Of a stretch of 64,000 nucleotides of DNA, positions 38,063-47,850 are shown piece after piece. Each line of letters starts with the position of its first letter. The first letter of the stretch is position 1. Origin of the DNA: Bacteroidota bacterium (GTDB taxonomy: Bacteria > Bacteroidota > Bacteroidia > Chitinophagales > JADIYW01); NCBI GenBank assembly GCA_016705125.1, contig JADIYW010000009.1:28449-92448 (forward strand), given 5' to 3'. The notes under the pieces are model-generated. The model worked only from the letters and a program-made list of their open reading frames with translations, had not been told where the DNA came from and ran no database searches. Position numbers and translations under genes: made by a program.

Positions 38063-39104
38063 AAAACCGCCAATTGGTGTAATAGGTGCTGGTAGTTTTG
38101 GAACTGCCATAGCCAATTTATTGGCAGAAAATGGTGAAGTCATTCTATTTTCAAGAAGAAAGGAAGTGGTTGATCGCATTTTGAAGGAAAAAAGAAATGT
38201 GGGTCAAATAATGCACCCTCATGTTCATCCTACTGACGATATTGAAGAATTGTGTAAAAAGTGTTTTCTCATTTTTCCAAGCATACCATCGGATTCTTTT
38301 AGGCAAGTAATGAAAGTTGCTAGTCCATATTTAAGACCCGACCACATTCTTATTCATTGTACAAAGGGATTTGATATTAAATTAGAAGAAGGCGTTTCAT
38401 TGATTGACAAAAAATTAAAACTTAAACCGGCTGATATTCGTACTATGAGTCAGGTAATACTAGAGGAAACCATCGTAAAACGTGTAGGCTGTCTTTCTGG
38501 CCCCAATCTTTCTAAAGAAATTGCTGACGGTCAGCCGGCTGCCACAGTTATTGGAAGTCATTTTGATGAAGTAATTCGTGAAGGCCAACAAGCCATACGA
38601 AGCAAGCGTTTTCAGGCTTATGGAAGCCACGATATGATAAGTGTAGAACTTGGTGGAGTATTAAAAAACTCGATGGCTGTAGCTGCAGGAATGGTTGGCG
38701 GTATGGGTTATGGTCAAAATTCGATGTCATTTTTAATATCAAGAGGATTGAGTGAAATAGTTAGACTTGGTAAAGCCTTGGGTGCTCAACCTGAAGCCTT
38801 TCTTGGCTTAGCAGGCATTGGCGATTTAATTGCTACCTGTACCAGTCCATTAAGTAGAAACTATACGGTGGGATATAGATTAGCCAAGGGTGAAAACTTA
38901 CAGCAAATTATGGAAAGTTCTACCGAAATAGCAGAAGGTATAAGGACAGTCAATATTTGTAAAAAGTTATCAGAAACACTCGATATTCGATTGCCAATAA
39001 TAGAAATTACCTATGAAATATTATATAATGAAATGCCAATTGCTGAAGGTTTAAAATTCCTTATGGAATACCGGAAAGGGCATGATATCGATTTTATGGG
39101 CTAA
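38040..39104 (+). CDS. gpsA: NAD(P)H-dependent glycerol-3-phosphate dehydrogenase
   Basis: 354 residues. N-terminal Rossmann motif IGVIGAGSFGTAIANLL, the conserved SGPNLSKEIADGQP loop, the catalytic Lys segment ELGGVLKNSMAVAAGM and GIGDLIATCTSPLSRN. It makes sn-glycerol-3-phosphate from dihydroxyacetone phosphate for membrane lipids. Coupled by overlap with the acyltransferase gene. Confidence 0.95.
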   Translation: MDSQNSSKKPPIGVIGAGSFGTAIANLLAENGEVILFSRRKEVVDRILKEKRNVGQIMHPHVHPTDDIEELCKKCFLIFPSIPSDSFRQVMKVASPYLRPDHILIHCTKGFDIKLEEGVSLIDKKLKLKPADIRTMSQVILEETIVKRVGCLSGPNLSKEIADGQPAATVIGSHFDEVIREGQQAIRSKRFQAYGSHDMISVELGGVLKNSMAVAAGMVGGMGYGQNSMSFLISRGLSEIVRLGKALGAQPEAFLGLAGIGDLIATCTSPLSRNYTVGYRLAKGENLQQIMESSTEIAEGIRTVNICKKLSETLDIRLPIIEITYEILYNEMPIAEGLKFLMEYRKGHDIDFMG

Positions 39105-39128
39105 ATTTATTTTTTATAAAAAAGAAAT

Positions 39129-39761
39129 ATGATCGTTGAACATACCATATCTGTAACAAAGCATGCGCGAATTTTTACGCACGGAAATTTAAATTCAAAA
39201 ACGAAATACATATGGATTGCTTGCCATGGATATGGAATGCTTGCCAAATTTTTTATTGAAAAATTCGAAGACTTTGCCCCCGAAGAACATTTTGTAATTG
39301 CACCAGAGGCATTATCAAAAGGATATATCGATGGGTTGACAGGAAGAGTTGGAGCATCATGGATGACAAAAGAAGACAGAACAAATGAGATACAAGATTA
39401 TATCAATTATTTGGAGTCGGTATATGAAAAATTTATTAAAAATCATTCAGCCAAAATAATTGGATTTGGATTTTCGCAAGGTGTGGCAACTATTACCAGA
39501 TGGGCTAATGCAACAAAAAAACGAATCGACCATTTAGTGCTTTGGGCTGGCAATCCCGGAAATGAATTACTTGTTGAAAACCGAATTACAAATATCCCCA
39601 TTCAGTTTATTCTGGGAGATAAAGACCATTTTATCACCGAAGAAGCTAAAATACATTTAAACGAAGAGTTTAAAAAAGCGGGATTTAATTTTATAAGCAT
39701 CAATTTTGATGGAGGACACTCCGTCGATAAAGCAGTATTACAAAATTTAAAATTTGATTGA
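39129..39761 (+). CDS. Alpha/beta hydrolase (phospholipase/carboxylesterase family)
   Basis: 210 residues. Oxyanion region IWIACHGYGMLAKFF, nucleophile elbow GFGFSQG (Ser), LGDKDHFI (Asp) and FDGGHSVDK (His) give a complete triad in the order of carboxylesterase YpfH-like enzymes. No signal peptide, so cytosolic. 24 bases after gpsA. Confidence 0.8.
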   Translation: MIVEHTISVTKHARIFTHGNLNSKTKYIWIACHGYGMLAKFFIEKFEDFAPEEHFVIAPEALSKGYIDGLTGRVGASWMTKEDRTNEIQDYINYLESVYEKFIKNHSAKIIGFGFSQGVATITRWANATKKRIDHLVLWAGNPGNELLVENRITNIPIQFILGDKDHFITEEAKIHLNEEFKKAGFNFISINFDGGHSVDKAVLQNLKFD

Positions 39762-39783
39762 TTTTACATTAAAAAAATTAAAA

Positions 39784-40383
39784 TTGACAACTACACATAA
39801 AAACCTAACAGACGAATATTTACTACAGAAGTATAAAGAAACTGGAGATAATGGTTATATGGGCATCCTTTTTAAGCGATATGCACACTTAATTTGTGGT
39901 CTTTGTTATAAATACATTCCAGATGAAACCGAAGCTGAGGATAAGATGATGGATATTTTTGAATTGGCTTTAAAAAAAATAAATAATCAAGAGATTACAT
40001 ATTTTAAATCTTGGATATTTATTGTTTCCAAAAATTTTCTTTTACGAGAAATTGAACGAAAAAAAGGCACTGCAAGTATCATTAATTTCGATGAAGAAAA
40101 AAAAAGTTTGAATGAAAGTGTGGAATTTATGGACAATACGTATCTCAATGATATCGTAGATGGTGAAATTGAGATACGTGGTACAGTTTTTAAAGAAGAA
40201 GAAATAAGAAATGCAGTTGATACTTTAGTTGGTGATCAAAAAACATGCATTCAACTTTTCTACTACAATAAATTGTCGTACCAAGAGATTTCATCACAAA
40301 CGGGCTTGGAATTGAATATGGTAAAGTCGCATATTCAGAATGGAAAAAAACGGCTTAAGAATATTTTGCAAATAAAGGAATAA
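39784..40383 (+). CDS. ECF-type RNA polymerase sigma factor
   Basis: About 200 residues. Region 2 (LTDEYLLQKYKETGD, FKRYAHLICGLCYKYIPDETEAEDKMMDIFELAL, then SWIFIVSKNFLLREIERKK) and region 4 (LVGDQKTCIQLFYYNKLSYQEISSQTGLELNMVKSHIQNGKKRLK). There is no ATG at the front; TTG 39784 fits the family start, TTG 39754 would overlap the hydrolase. Directly upstream of a membrane protein that may be its anti-sigma partner. Confidence 0.82.
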   Translation: MTTTHKNLTDEYLLQKYKETGDNGYMGILFKRYAHLICGLCYKYIPDETEAEDKMMDIFELALKKINNQEITYFKSWIFIVSKNFLLREIERKKGTASIINFDEEKKSLNESVEFMDNTYLNDIVDGEIEIRGTVFKEEEIRNAVDTLVGDQKTCIQLFYYNKLSYQEISSQTGLELNMVKSHIQNGKKRLKNILQIKE

Positions 40384-40386
40384 TTG

Positions 40387-41088
40387 ATGGAAAACGAAGA
40401 AAAACGAAAAGCATTTATAAACAACACAACGGGCGAAGGATTTGATGAATTTGAACAAGAAGCATCAATTGGATGGAAAAACAAGAAAGATAATTTTGAT
40501 GATATAATGAATCGAATAGATAATAGAATTGAAAGTACTTATCCACTAAAAGAAGAAAGTGATAATGTTCGATCATTTGCTTGGGTTAAATATGCAGCGG
40601 CGGCTGTTGTAATTGGTATAAGTTCTTTGTTTTCTGCATGGTATTTTAGTAGCCCAAACTTGGGTAAAGAGCTTTATGCAGCACATTTTGAAACATTTAA
40701 AAATAAGGAAAATACGATTAGAGGAAATTCGGATATGGGTGAGATATTAACTTGGGAGCAAAAGGCCAATTATGATTATCAAAAAGGAAATTACGCCTCA
40801 GCCGAGACCAATTATGAGAAAATACTTGAAACAGAACCAAACAATTCTAAAACGATGGTTTTTTTAGCCGTTTCATATCTTAATACAGACAAGCCAGAAA
40901 AGGCAATTGATTTATTGAGCAAATATGTGCCTGAAGGTTCAAGATATGACGAAGACATACAATGGTATTTGGCATTGGCTTATTTAAAAACAGAACAAAA
41001 AGGAACTGCTAAATTACTTTTAGAAGGATTAAGAGACAAAAAAGGGTTTTACAAAGATCAATCGGCGCTTATTTTATCGAAACTGTAG
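40387..41088 (+). CDS. Membrane protein with TPR repeats, possible anti-sigma factor
   Basis: 233 residues from ATG 40387. An acidic cytosolic N-terminus (MENEEKRKAFIN, FEQEASIGWKNKK), one membrane helix (WVKYAAAAVVIGISSLFSAWYF, about 67-88), then TPR-like repeats (YQKGNYASAETNYEKILETEP, AIDLLSKYVPEGSRYDEDIQWYLALAYLK). Placed 3 bases after the sigma factor, as anti-sigma partners often are, but it has no zinc motif; the role is inferred from position. Confidence 0.68.
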   Translation: MENEEKRKAFINNTTGEGFDEFEQEASIGWKNKKDNFDDIMNRIDNRIESTYPLKEESDNVRSFAWVKYAAAAVVIGISSLFSAWYFSSPNLGKELYAAHFETFKNKENTIRGNSDMGEILTWEQKANYDYQKGNYASAETNYEKILETEPNNSKTMVFLAVSYLNTDKPEKAIDLLSKYVPEGSRYDEDIQWYLALAYLKTEQKGTAKLLLEGLRDKKGFYKDQSALILSKL

Positions 41089-41410
41089 TTGGTTGTTGGG
41101 AAGTCGACAGTCCGCAGAAAGGTTATTAGTTATTTAGTTATTGGTTATTATAAGTCTGCAGTTAAAAGGGAGTTTTCAGTTCACGGTTCACCGCTGAGGA
41201 GTCCACGGGAGACAGTCAAAGGTCCTCAGTTTAGTTAATAATTTATTTGGTATTAGAGTTATTAGGTTATTTTTATTCATTCAACTTTAAAAATTAAGCA
41301 TTTAACATTCACCATTTCTATATTCTTGCATCTAGGTTCTTGAGTCTATTAAACATTAAGCATTTAACATTCATAATTAATAAAGACTAGATTCTTGGCT
41401 CTATAATTTT
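41089..41410. other. Gene-free spacer with degenerate repeat material
   Basis: No gene. The left half consists of short scrambled phrases such as GTTATTAGTTATTTAGTTATTGG and CAGTCCGCAG-like pieces (ANAGTC, CCACGG), typical intergenic clutter of Bacteroidota. The right half carries copy A of a dispersed repeat (41293-41350) and a second partial copy of its flank (AACATTAAGCATTTAACATTCA, 41351-41373). Confidence 0.6.
41293..41350 (-). repeat. Dispersed intergenic repeat, copy A
   Basis: On the minus strand it reads TAGACTCAAGAACCTAGATG, CAAGAATATAGAAATG, GTGAATGTTAAATGC. Nearly the same sequence occurs at 43573-43650 (copy B, plus) and, more diverged, at 54712-54775 (copy C, plus). Copies A and B are inverted and bracket kdsA-rarA. 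Confidence 0.8.
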
Positions 41411-42220
41411 TTATAACGCTTTCCTAAGTCTTACTAGTTTTTCCAATAATCCCTGCATTTTTTTTAGCGGTATTGAAGTGGTACCATCTGAAAGTGCTTT
41501 ACTTGGTTTTGGGTGTGTCTCAATAAATAAACCATCTATACCTGCCGCAACTGCAGCTTTTGCCATTGTTTCGGCAAATTCTGGAGTTCCACCAGTAATC
41601 CCAGTGCTTTGATTTGGTTTTTGCAGTGAATGTGTTACATCAAAAATAACTGGTGCGCCAAATGATTTCATGATTGGAATTCCTCTGAAATCGACCACCA
41701 AATCCTCCATACCAAACATAGAACCTCTTTCGGTAACCATTACATTCATATTTCCAGTAGAACGAATTTTTTCGAGTGAAAACCCAATTGAATTGGCAGA
41801 CATAAATTGTCCTTTCTTCACATTTACAAATTTACCCGTTTGCCCTGCGGCAATTAGCAATTCCGTTTGCCTGCACAAATAAGCAGGTATTTGTAAAATA
41901 TCTACAGATTTAGCAGCTAAATTGACTTCCTGAACCTCATGAACATCTGTAATAATAGGCAATTGAAGTTCCTTTCCTATTTTTTTCAGAATATCTAAAC
42001 CATGCTTATCTCCTAGTCCTTTAAAAGAATTTATACTGGTTCTATTCGCTTTTTTATAGGAGGCTTTAAACACAAAAGGAATTTCTAAATTATTACAAAT
42101 ATTCTGCATCGTTTCCCCAATTTCCAAACAGATATCCTCATTTTCAACCACACAAGGACCACAAATAAGAAGAAAATTTCCGGAATCAGTATTTTTTATT
42201 TTAGGAATTAGATTAAGCAT
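41411..42220 (-). CDS. kdsA: 3-deoxy-8-phosphooctulonate synthase (KdsA)
   Basis: 269 residues with LLICGPCVVENED, FKASYKKANRTS, KGLGDKHGLDIL, ITDVHEVQE, the PAYLCRQTELL strand, VNVKKGQFM and VTERGSMFG, matching the KdsA/DAHP-synthase I family. It condenses PEP with arabinose-5-phosphate to Kdo-8-phosphate for LPS, showing an outer membrane with Kdo. It carries HxxPxxALSDGTTS near the C-terminus as expected. Confidence 0.95.
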   Translation of the reverse strand: MLNLIPKIKNTDSGNFLLICGPCVVENEDICLEIGETMQNICNNLEIPFVFKASYKKANRTSINSFKGLGDKHGLDILKKIGKELQLPIITDVHEVQEVNLAAKSVDILQIPAYLCRQTELLIAAGQTGKFVNVKKGQFMSANSIGFSLEKIRSTGNMNVMVTERGSMFGMEDLVVDFRGIPIMKSFGAPVIFDVTHSLQKPNQSTGITGGTPEFAETMAKAAVAAGIDGLFIETHPKPSKALSDGTTSIPLKKMQGLLEKLVRLRKAL

Positions 42221-42268
42221 CTTGCATTTTTTTTAAAAGTAAGGAACTCATTCAATTTTTTAACTAGT

Positions 42269-43519
42269 TTACTCATAATTATATTTTCCTTTCCACCATT
42301 TCATCAATTGCAATTTCATTTCTTGCTCCTTTTTATCGCTGCCGGGATTAAAAAATGTTTTTCCTATTAAAGATTCAGGCATAAATTCAAGATCTACAAA
42401 ACTACCCTCAAATTGATGCGCATATTTGTAGTTTTTGCCATAATCTATATCCTTCATTAGTTTGGTTGGAGCATTTCTCAAATGCAATGGTACGGGCAAA
42501 TGAGTCGTTTTTTGTGCCATTTCCAATGCCTCTTCAATTGCCATATAGGCCGAATTACTTTTTGGAGACATTGCCAAATATATAACCGTTTGAGAAAGTA
42601 TAATACGACATTCGGGATATCCAATATTCTGAACTGATTGCATACAAGTATTGGCAAGTAAAAGGGCATTTGGATTTGCGTTTCCAATATCCTCAGCAGC
42701 CAAAATTAATAATCTACGTGCTATAAAAACAGGATCTTCTCCCCCAACAATCATTCTGGCTAGCCAATAAACTGCTGCATTTGGATCGCTGCCCCGTATC
42801 GATTTTATAAAAGCTGAAATAATATTATAATGCTGCTCACCACTTTTATCATACCTTGCTATGTTTTTTTGCAAAATGGTTTCAACAGTTTCATTATTTA
42901 TTTTATCCGAAAAATCTGTTATTAACTCCAAAAGGTTTAATAATTTTCTTGCATCGCCTCCCGAATGCATAAACAAAGCTTCTGTTTCAATAATATCAAT
43001 TTTTTTATTTTTTAAAACGACATCGATTTCTAATGCACGTTGCAAAAGCATTTTCAACTCATTTAAGCCTAAGTCTTCCAGAATATATAATTGGCAACGC
43101 GAAAGCAATGCACCTACTACTTCAAAGGATGGATTTTCAGTGGTGGCGCCTATCAAAACAATATTGCCCTTTTCAACTGCACCAAGTAAGGAATCTTGCT
43201 GCGATTTATTAAATCTATGAATTTCATCCAAAAACAAAACCACTTTTTCATTGCCTGCCAATTCTATTACCGATCGAATATCTTTCACACCTGCACTTAT
43301 TGCACTTAATTGAACAAATGGCAATCCCACACTTTGTGCTAATATTCGGGCTAGTGTTGTTTTTCCCACTCCTGGTGGACCCCAAAATAAGATTGAAGGC
43401 AATTTCTTCGATTCAACCATTACCGACAAAGGTTTTCCATCACCAATAAGATGTTGTTGACCAATTACATCTTTCAGTGTTTTTGGTCTTAATCGTTCGG
43501 CTAAAGGTGGTAGCATCAT
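42269..43519 (-). CDS. rarA: Replication-associated recombination protein A (RarA/MgsA)
   Basis: 416 residues: PLAERLRPKTLKDVIGQQHL, Walker A GPPGVGKT (47-54), Walker B VVLFLDEIHRFNKSQQD, sensor ATTENPSFEV and the C-terminal tetramerisation domain (GSDPNAAVYWLARMI, RRLLILAAEDIGNANP). RarA acts at stalled replication forks. Normal length. Start at one of two adjacent ATGs, directly after a TATATTTG box. Confidence 0.95.
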   Translation of the reverse strand: MMLPPLAERLRPKTLKDVIGQQHLIGDGKPLSVMVESKKLPSILFWGPPGVGKTTLARILAQSVGLPFVQLSAISAGVKDIRSVIELAGNEKVVLFLDEIHRFNKSQQDSLLGAVEKGNIVLIGATTENPSFEVVGALLSRCQLYILEDLGLNELKMLLQRALEIDVVLKNKKIDIIETEALFMHSGGDARKLLNLLELITDFSDKINNETVETILQKNIARYDKSGEQHYNIISAFIKSIRGSDPNAAVYWLARMIVGGEDPVFIARRLLILAAEDIGNANPNALLLANTCMQSVQNIGYPECRIILSQTVIYLAMSPKSNSAYMAIEEALEMAQKTTHLPVPLHLRNAPTKLMKDIDYGKNYKYAHQFEGSFVDLEFMPESLIGKTFFNPGSDKKEQEMKLQLMKWWKGKYNYE

Positions 43520-43520
43520 T

Positions 43521-43528
43521 CAAATATA
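43521..43528 (-). promoter_or_regulatory. -7 promoter box of rarA, almost touching the start codon
   Basis: The minus strand reads TATATTTG, a perfect TAnnTTTG, ending 1 base before the first ATG of rarA. With a start site about 5-7 bases downstream the transcript would be leaderless and use the second ATG. Confidence 0.45.
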
Positions 43529-43572
43529 GATAAATAATGCGAATGTAATAATTAGCGAATGAAGAATGAATA

Positions 43573-43650
43573 AAATGGTGAATGTTAAATGCTTAATAGA
43601 CTCAAGAACCTAGATGCAAGAATATAGAAATGTTTAATGATGAATGAAAA
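43573..43650 (+). repeat. Dispersed intergenic repeat, copy B
   Basis: Reads TGGTGAATGTTAAATGC, TTAATAGACTCAAGAACC, TAGATGCAAGAATATAG, AAATG, then TTTAATGATGAATGAAA. It is the inverted partner of copy A at 41293-41350 and shares its tail with copy C at 54712. No open frame, no target-site duplication recognised. Confidence 0.8.
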
Positions 43651-43779
43651 AGAGAAACAGGATTCAAAAAATATTAGAGAAGGAACAAAAAATTGAATGA
43701 ACTAATAACACTTTTCTTTATAACTTAGATGTTCCAAATATCCTACCTCGAAAAAAGTCAATTTCTATAAAAAAACTGG

Positions 43780-43787
43780 TATCTTTA
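43780..43787 (+). promoter_or_regulatory. Candidate -7 box of the thermonuclease gene
   Basis: TATCTTTA, one mismatch from TAnnTTTG, ends 4 bases before the ATG at 43792, again giving a very short or absent leader. Confidence 0.3.
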
Positions 43788-43791
43788 ATCT

Positions 43792-44367
43792 ATGCAATTG
43801 AGATTTTTGGAAAAAAAGACAGAAATATTAGGAGTAAAAATCATAAAATTTATTTTTCTTTTTATTCTATTTTTTTTTATTTCTAGCTGTAATACTGACA
43901 AAAAAAGTAAAAATAGTGTTATTTTAGGGAAGGTTATAAAAATTATAGATGGAGACACCTATGACATACTTATTAATAAAAAAAAACAAAGAGTGAGAAT
44001 GAGTGGAATAGATGCACCAGAACGTGGAATGCCTTTTTATAATGTTTCAAAAAAACATCTTAGTTTATTATGTTTTGGAAAAACAGTAATCATTGAACCC
44101 ATAAATAATGACAGACATGAAAGATTAGTGGCAAACTCATATTTTTTGGGTAAAAATTTAAGCCTTGAAATGGTTCGCGCTGGCATGGCTTGGCATTTTA
44201 AAAAATATTCTGATGATATAAAACTTTCTGAAGCTGAAGATTTTGCAAGAAAAAATAAACTTGGTTTGTGGATTGACCCAAATCCAAAACAACCATGGGA
44301 AGTAAGATCATTACACCGCAAAGGAATTTCTACAAAAGATAGCTTTTCAATCAGTACGAATAAGTAA
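43792..44367 (+). CDS. Thermonuclease (SNase-like) lipoprotein
   Basis: 191 residues. A hydrophobic stretch followed by ISSC (C33) forms a lipoprotein signal, although about 18 residues precede it. The body is an SNase domain: VIKIIDGDTYDIL (D53, D55), RVRMSGIDAPERG (R69, D74, E77), DRHERLVANSYF and LGLWIDPNP. It cuts DNA and RNA, at the cell surface or in the periplasm. Convergent with the island genes, which lie on the other strand. Confidence 0.82.
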   Translation: MQLRFLEKKTEILGVKIIKFIFLFILFFFISSCNTDKKSKNSVILGKVIKIIDGDTYDILINKKKQRVRMSGIDAPERGMPFYNVSKKHLSLLCFGKTVIIEPINNDRHERLVANSYFLGKNLSLEMVRAGMAWHFKKYSDDIKLSEAEDFARKNKLGLWIDPNPKQPWEVRSLHRKGISTKDSFSISTNK

Positions 44368-44368
44368 A

Positions 44369-45282
44369 TTAAGGCTTTATTTCAATTGGATCTCCATCTT
44401 TAACCACCTTAAATTTATTGATTGAATTTAGCTTAAATTCAGAAATACTACAATTATAACATATGTAATTTGTAGTAATATTATTATAAATCAGCACTCC
44501 TTTTACAATATTACCAGGTTTACTTATTGCTGATTTTAAATATACACTAATTTCAGGTTGCTTTTCGTTTGTTTTTTTAATGGGAATTTCATCCACTTTT
44601 TTTATTTGTTCTATTGTTTTAGTTGGCACTTGCTCATCTTTCTTTTTTTTGGGTATTTTCTTGTTTTCGGTTTGAACTTTATTTTTTTCTACAGGTAATG
44701 GTTTTAGGCTTTCAATTTTTTTTGGTTCAGTTTCAATGGGCTTAACCTTATTTTCAACTACAGTATTTATGCTTTTAAGTTCTTCAATTTGAAATTGTTT
44801 TTGTTTTTCGATGGTAGCAACCCATTCCTCTATTATTTCAAATTTAGTGCTTTTGGATACTTTATTTTCAAAAAATTCTTTTAATTTATTCGTTTGTAAT
44901 TTAACTATCAAACCATTATTTATTTTATCAAACATTAAAATTGCATGACTAGAAGAATCTGAATTTTCTATATTTACTTTAAAATAATAATTTCCATCAA
45001 CTTCCTTAGTAATTTAGAATTACTTAAAATGTTTTTTGCCGTGTCAAAGTCTTGACCCAACAAATGCTTAGTTCTTGACGTAAGGTTTAAATTTTGATTT
45101 GAAATAATTTCTGAAAATGACTCGTTTATTACAAACAAACTATCTAGTTCATTTTGAAGTAAAAAAGAAGATTTAGGGCTATTTAATTTTCCTACAAAAT
45201 GAAAATATAATTTACCAATGCAAATAAATACAAAAGTAAATATAAGCACACCAATGAACCATTTTATTTTACTATTAGACAC
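44369..45282 (-). pseudogene. Hypothetical membrane-anchored protein with Lys/Pro-rich middle, one frameshift
   Basis: Part one (44974-45282) has a single N-terminal helix (WFIGVLIFTFVFICIG). Part two continues in another frame through DGNYYFKVNIENSDSSSHA into the 188-residue frame ending at 44369, with a Lys/Glu/Pro-rich linker (about 60 residues) and a C-terminal beta-type domain (YLKSAISKPGNIVKGVLIYNN). Adding one A in the run near 45011 joins them to about 304 residues. Last gene of the tubulin/Hsp70 island. No family recognised. Confidence 0.5.
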
Positions 45283-45409
45283 TAATTGAATTTATAAATA
45301 ATTATTAAATATTTTATAATTTTTGCTTCAAGTTGCGAATTTTAAAACGAAAAATCTTATTGCTTTTTCAAGGTATAATTTCCAAATTGTATTTTATCTT
45401 GATTAAATA

Positions 45410-46285
45410 TCAAACATATCTTTCGTCATTTTCGCCAAAATGAACTACCTGATCATTTAATATATTATACTCGAAAATGGAAAAAACTTTTATATATTCC
45501 CCTATTTCATTCCTTTTGGCTAATGCAATATTATATTTATCACTTGCAGTTTTTAATATTTTGATATAATAAATTTGGGAAGCTGAAAAATACATACCTT
45601 CATAACCTGTTGAATCTATCGGTTCATTTAATACATATCTAAAATTATTAAAAATTAAATCACCCTCAAAAGGAGCAACCACAAATTCAAAAATATCATT
45701 GTTTGTATTACTAACAAAACAATTTCCCAAACTTTTTAAAGTGCCTTTATTTACCAATTCTTTTTGTTCTGGTATGGCAAAGAAAATATCAAATAACTTA
45801 GAATTCTCAACATGCTCTCCAATAACTATCTTTCTTGGATGAGCAGCATCAGCAACCGTTGCTGTCCAAACTCCAACAATATTAGGGTTTAACATAGGGT
45901 CAATTTCAGCCGATTCATCTAACTCTTCAGAAGCTACATCTGGAACGCTAATTTTCTTTTCTACTATGTTTTTATATTCATCGAAATTTATAAATCGGAT
46001 AACATCCGAAATCGCCTTATGGGAATATTTATTATAAACTACTTCAAATATTTTTATATTAAAATTGTCATCATATTCAGCTATAAGGGTTATTTCATTT
46101 TCCTTTTCATCATAAAAACGACAACCACCAATTTTGTTATTATCAACAAGTAAAAAATCATCTATCACTCTGCCTTCATCATTATCAATTTGAAACTGGT
46201 ATCCATTTATTACAAAATGTATAATTCCTAATTGCTGGTCTGTCCCATATTTTTCAACTTTCCCCAAATACTCCACCTCAAACAT
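45410..46285 (-). CDS. Hypothetical protein of the tubulin/Hsp70 island
   Basis: 291 residues, intact, without signal peptide or membrane helix. Beta-rich (VEYLGKVEKYGTD, EITLIAEYDDNFNI) with an acidic hinge (ELDESAEIDPML, about 118-132). A second half (GVWTATVADAAHPRKIVIGEH, YEGMYFSASQIYYIKILK) reminds of small beta-barrel or lipocalin-like folds. I recognise no family. It lies between the SH3 protein and the Lys-rich membrane protein, with spacers of 230 and 127 bases. Confidence 0.5.
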   Translation of the reverse strand: MFEVEYLGKVEKYGTDQQLGIIHFVINGYQFQIDNDEGRVIDDFLLVDNNKIGGCRFYDEKENEITLIAEYDDNFNIKIFEVVYNKYSHKAISDVIRFINFDEYKNIVEKKISVPDVASEELDESAEIDPMLNPNIVGVWTATVADAAHPRKIVIGEHVENSKLFDIFFAIPEQKELVNKGTLKSLGNCFVSNTNNDIFEFVVAPFEGDLIFNNFRYVLNEPIDSTGYEGMYFSASQIYYIKILKTASDKYNIALAKRNEIGEYIKVFSIFEYNILNDQVVHFGENDERYV

Positions 46286-46515
46286 AAAAGCTCCTTGACC
46301 AATAGCTGAAAAACTTATGCAATAAAAATCAAAAAAGTCATTGCGTATTTAAAAATCTTATCCCTTATCATATTATTTTTTTAAAATCTCATACACTAAA
46401 TTAAACTAAAAAACACTATTTTATAAATCAAAATAAAAATCATTATTGTAAAATATAAAAATACTGTATATCATATATAAATCCTCCTGTTTACATTCTT
46501 TAATTTTTTATCTGC

Positions 46516-47850
46516 TTATTTTCCCTTTATATCTACTTGAAATTGTAATATATAAGCATCATACTTCTTATTATAATTATACGAATAATCCACTATAGGA
46601 AATTCCTCATTATAATCTTGTGTTTGCAATTCTACTGGAGCTTCTTGATCTGTAAAAGACACAAGCACTGCCACTCTTTTTCCAAAGTCTGATTTTACTA
46701 CAAAAAGCAAGTCTTCATATTTAGAACTTTTATTATATGCTCTCTTATTAAAATGAACCCAATTAGAATAATTATTCTTATCATAAGCCTTTATTGTCCA
46801 AACCTGCCTTGAATTTCCCTTGCCAAAAAGTTTTTCTTGCGTTTCAATCGATAGATTTCCACAAATATTTTGTTTTATGTAATAATCCAATATCGCTCTT
46901 TTATAACGCGACTTTTCTATATAGGCACGGGTCACTTCATCTTCAAATGCGCTATCTAAAATCTTAAATTCCAATTCGCTTATTAGATATTTTGTATGTA
47001 CAAATCCTCTTTTTCCATTATATTTAACATAAGTCCAATCTCCATTTTTGTTCAACATTTTAACTGCTTCACCATAATTTATGGCCGCTAATTTATTTCC
47101 ATCATTATCTGCATTTGGCTCACTTCTAAATAGCAATTCATCTGTTATCGAATATAATTGTTGCCCTTTTACCAGTTTATCTATCCAATCTTTTATTACT
47201 ACAAAATACAAAATAGCCAATACACCAGCAACAAGTATCATACTGCCATAGTACAAAAGTTTGTTGGGTGGTTCTGGATTTTCTTTTTCTTCTATAATTA
47301 TTGGCTCTTCAACAATTATATCTTCTGGTACTTTTTCTCTAGGTTTAGTATCAGGCTCTTCGGATTGAATCAGTTTAGGGCCATCAGGTTCTTCCTTATC
47401 AGTATTGTCGTCCTCTTCTTCCCAAATAGCATTTTCCCAATCAAATTCTTTTTCCTTATTCCATTTAACTATATTGTACCTTTCTTCATACGTTAATTCA
47501 TTAAATTCTTTGGGGTTAGAATTCCATTTTGCTTCGCTCAGTATTTCCTCTATTGTCAGCCATTTAACCGCATAACTTAATTCGACATTTTCAAACAAAT
47601 CTTGACAACTAAATGTTTCATCCTCATTCGTAATTTTTTCTCGTATAACAACTTTTGCCTGAGTTACAATATTTATTAGTTCTCTTGAAGGATAAGCCCT
47701 ATCATAAATAGGATTAACAAAAGTATAAATTGTAAGGTTTATATTTATTAACCTACCTTTAAATTCCTCCCATACATCGGCATGTTTTGTTGTATTAGGA
47801 TGCAATAAAATCCAATCTCTAATATCATTTATAAGTACAGTAATAGGCAT
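46516..47850 (-). CDS. Membrane protein with cytosolic N-domain and extracytoplasmic SH3b domain
   Basis: 444 residues. A soluble N-terminal part of about 145 residues (MPITVLINDIRDWILLHPN, DVWEEFKGRL), an acidic Pro-rich linker (about 148-195), one membrane helix (LLYYGSMILVAGVLAILYFVVI), then an SH3b domain (LLFRSEPNADNDGNKLAAIN, NGDWTYVKYNGKRGFVHTKYL) and a C-terminal beta domain. SH3b domains often bind cell-wall peptides, so the protein could link a cytosolic machine to peptidoglycan. Its ATG overlaps the stop of the next upstream gene by 1 base. Confidence 0.62.
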   Translation of the reverse strand: MPITVLINDIRDWILLHPNTTKHADVWEEFKGRLININLTIYTFVNPIYDRAYPSRELINIVTQAKVVIREKITNEDETFSCQDLFENVELSYAVKWLTIEEILSEAKWNSNPKEFNELTYEERYNIVKWNKEKEFDWENAIWEEEDDNTDKEEPDGPKLIQSEEPDTKPREKVPEDIIVEEPIIIEEKENPEPPNKLLYYGSMILVAGVLAILYFVVIKDWIDKLVKGQQLYSITDELLFRSEPNADNDGNKLAAINYGEAVKMLNKNGDWTYVKYNGKRGFVHTKYLISELEFKILDSAFEDEVTRAYIEKSRYKRAILDYYIKQNICGNLSIETQEKLFGKGNSRQVWTIKAYDKNNYSNWVHFNKRAYNKSSKYEDLLFVVKSDFGKRVAVLVSFTDQEAPVELQTQDYNEEFPIVDYSYNYNKKYDAYILQFQVDIKGK

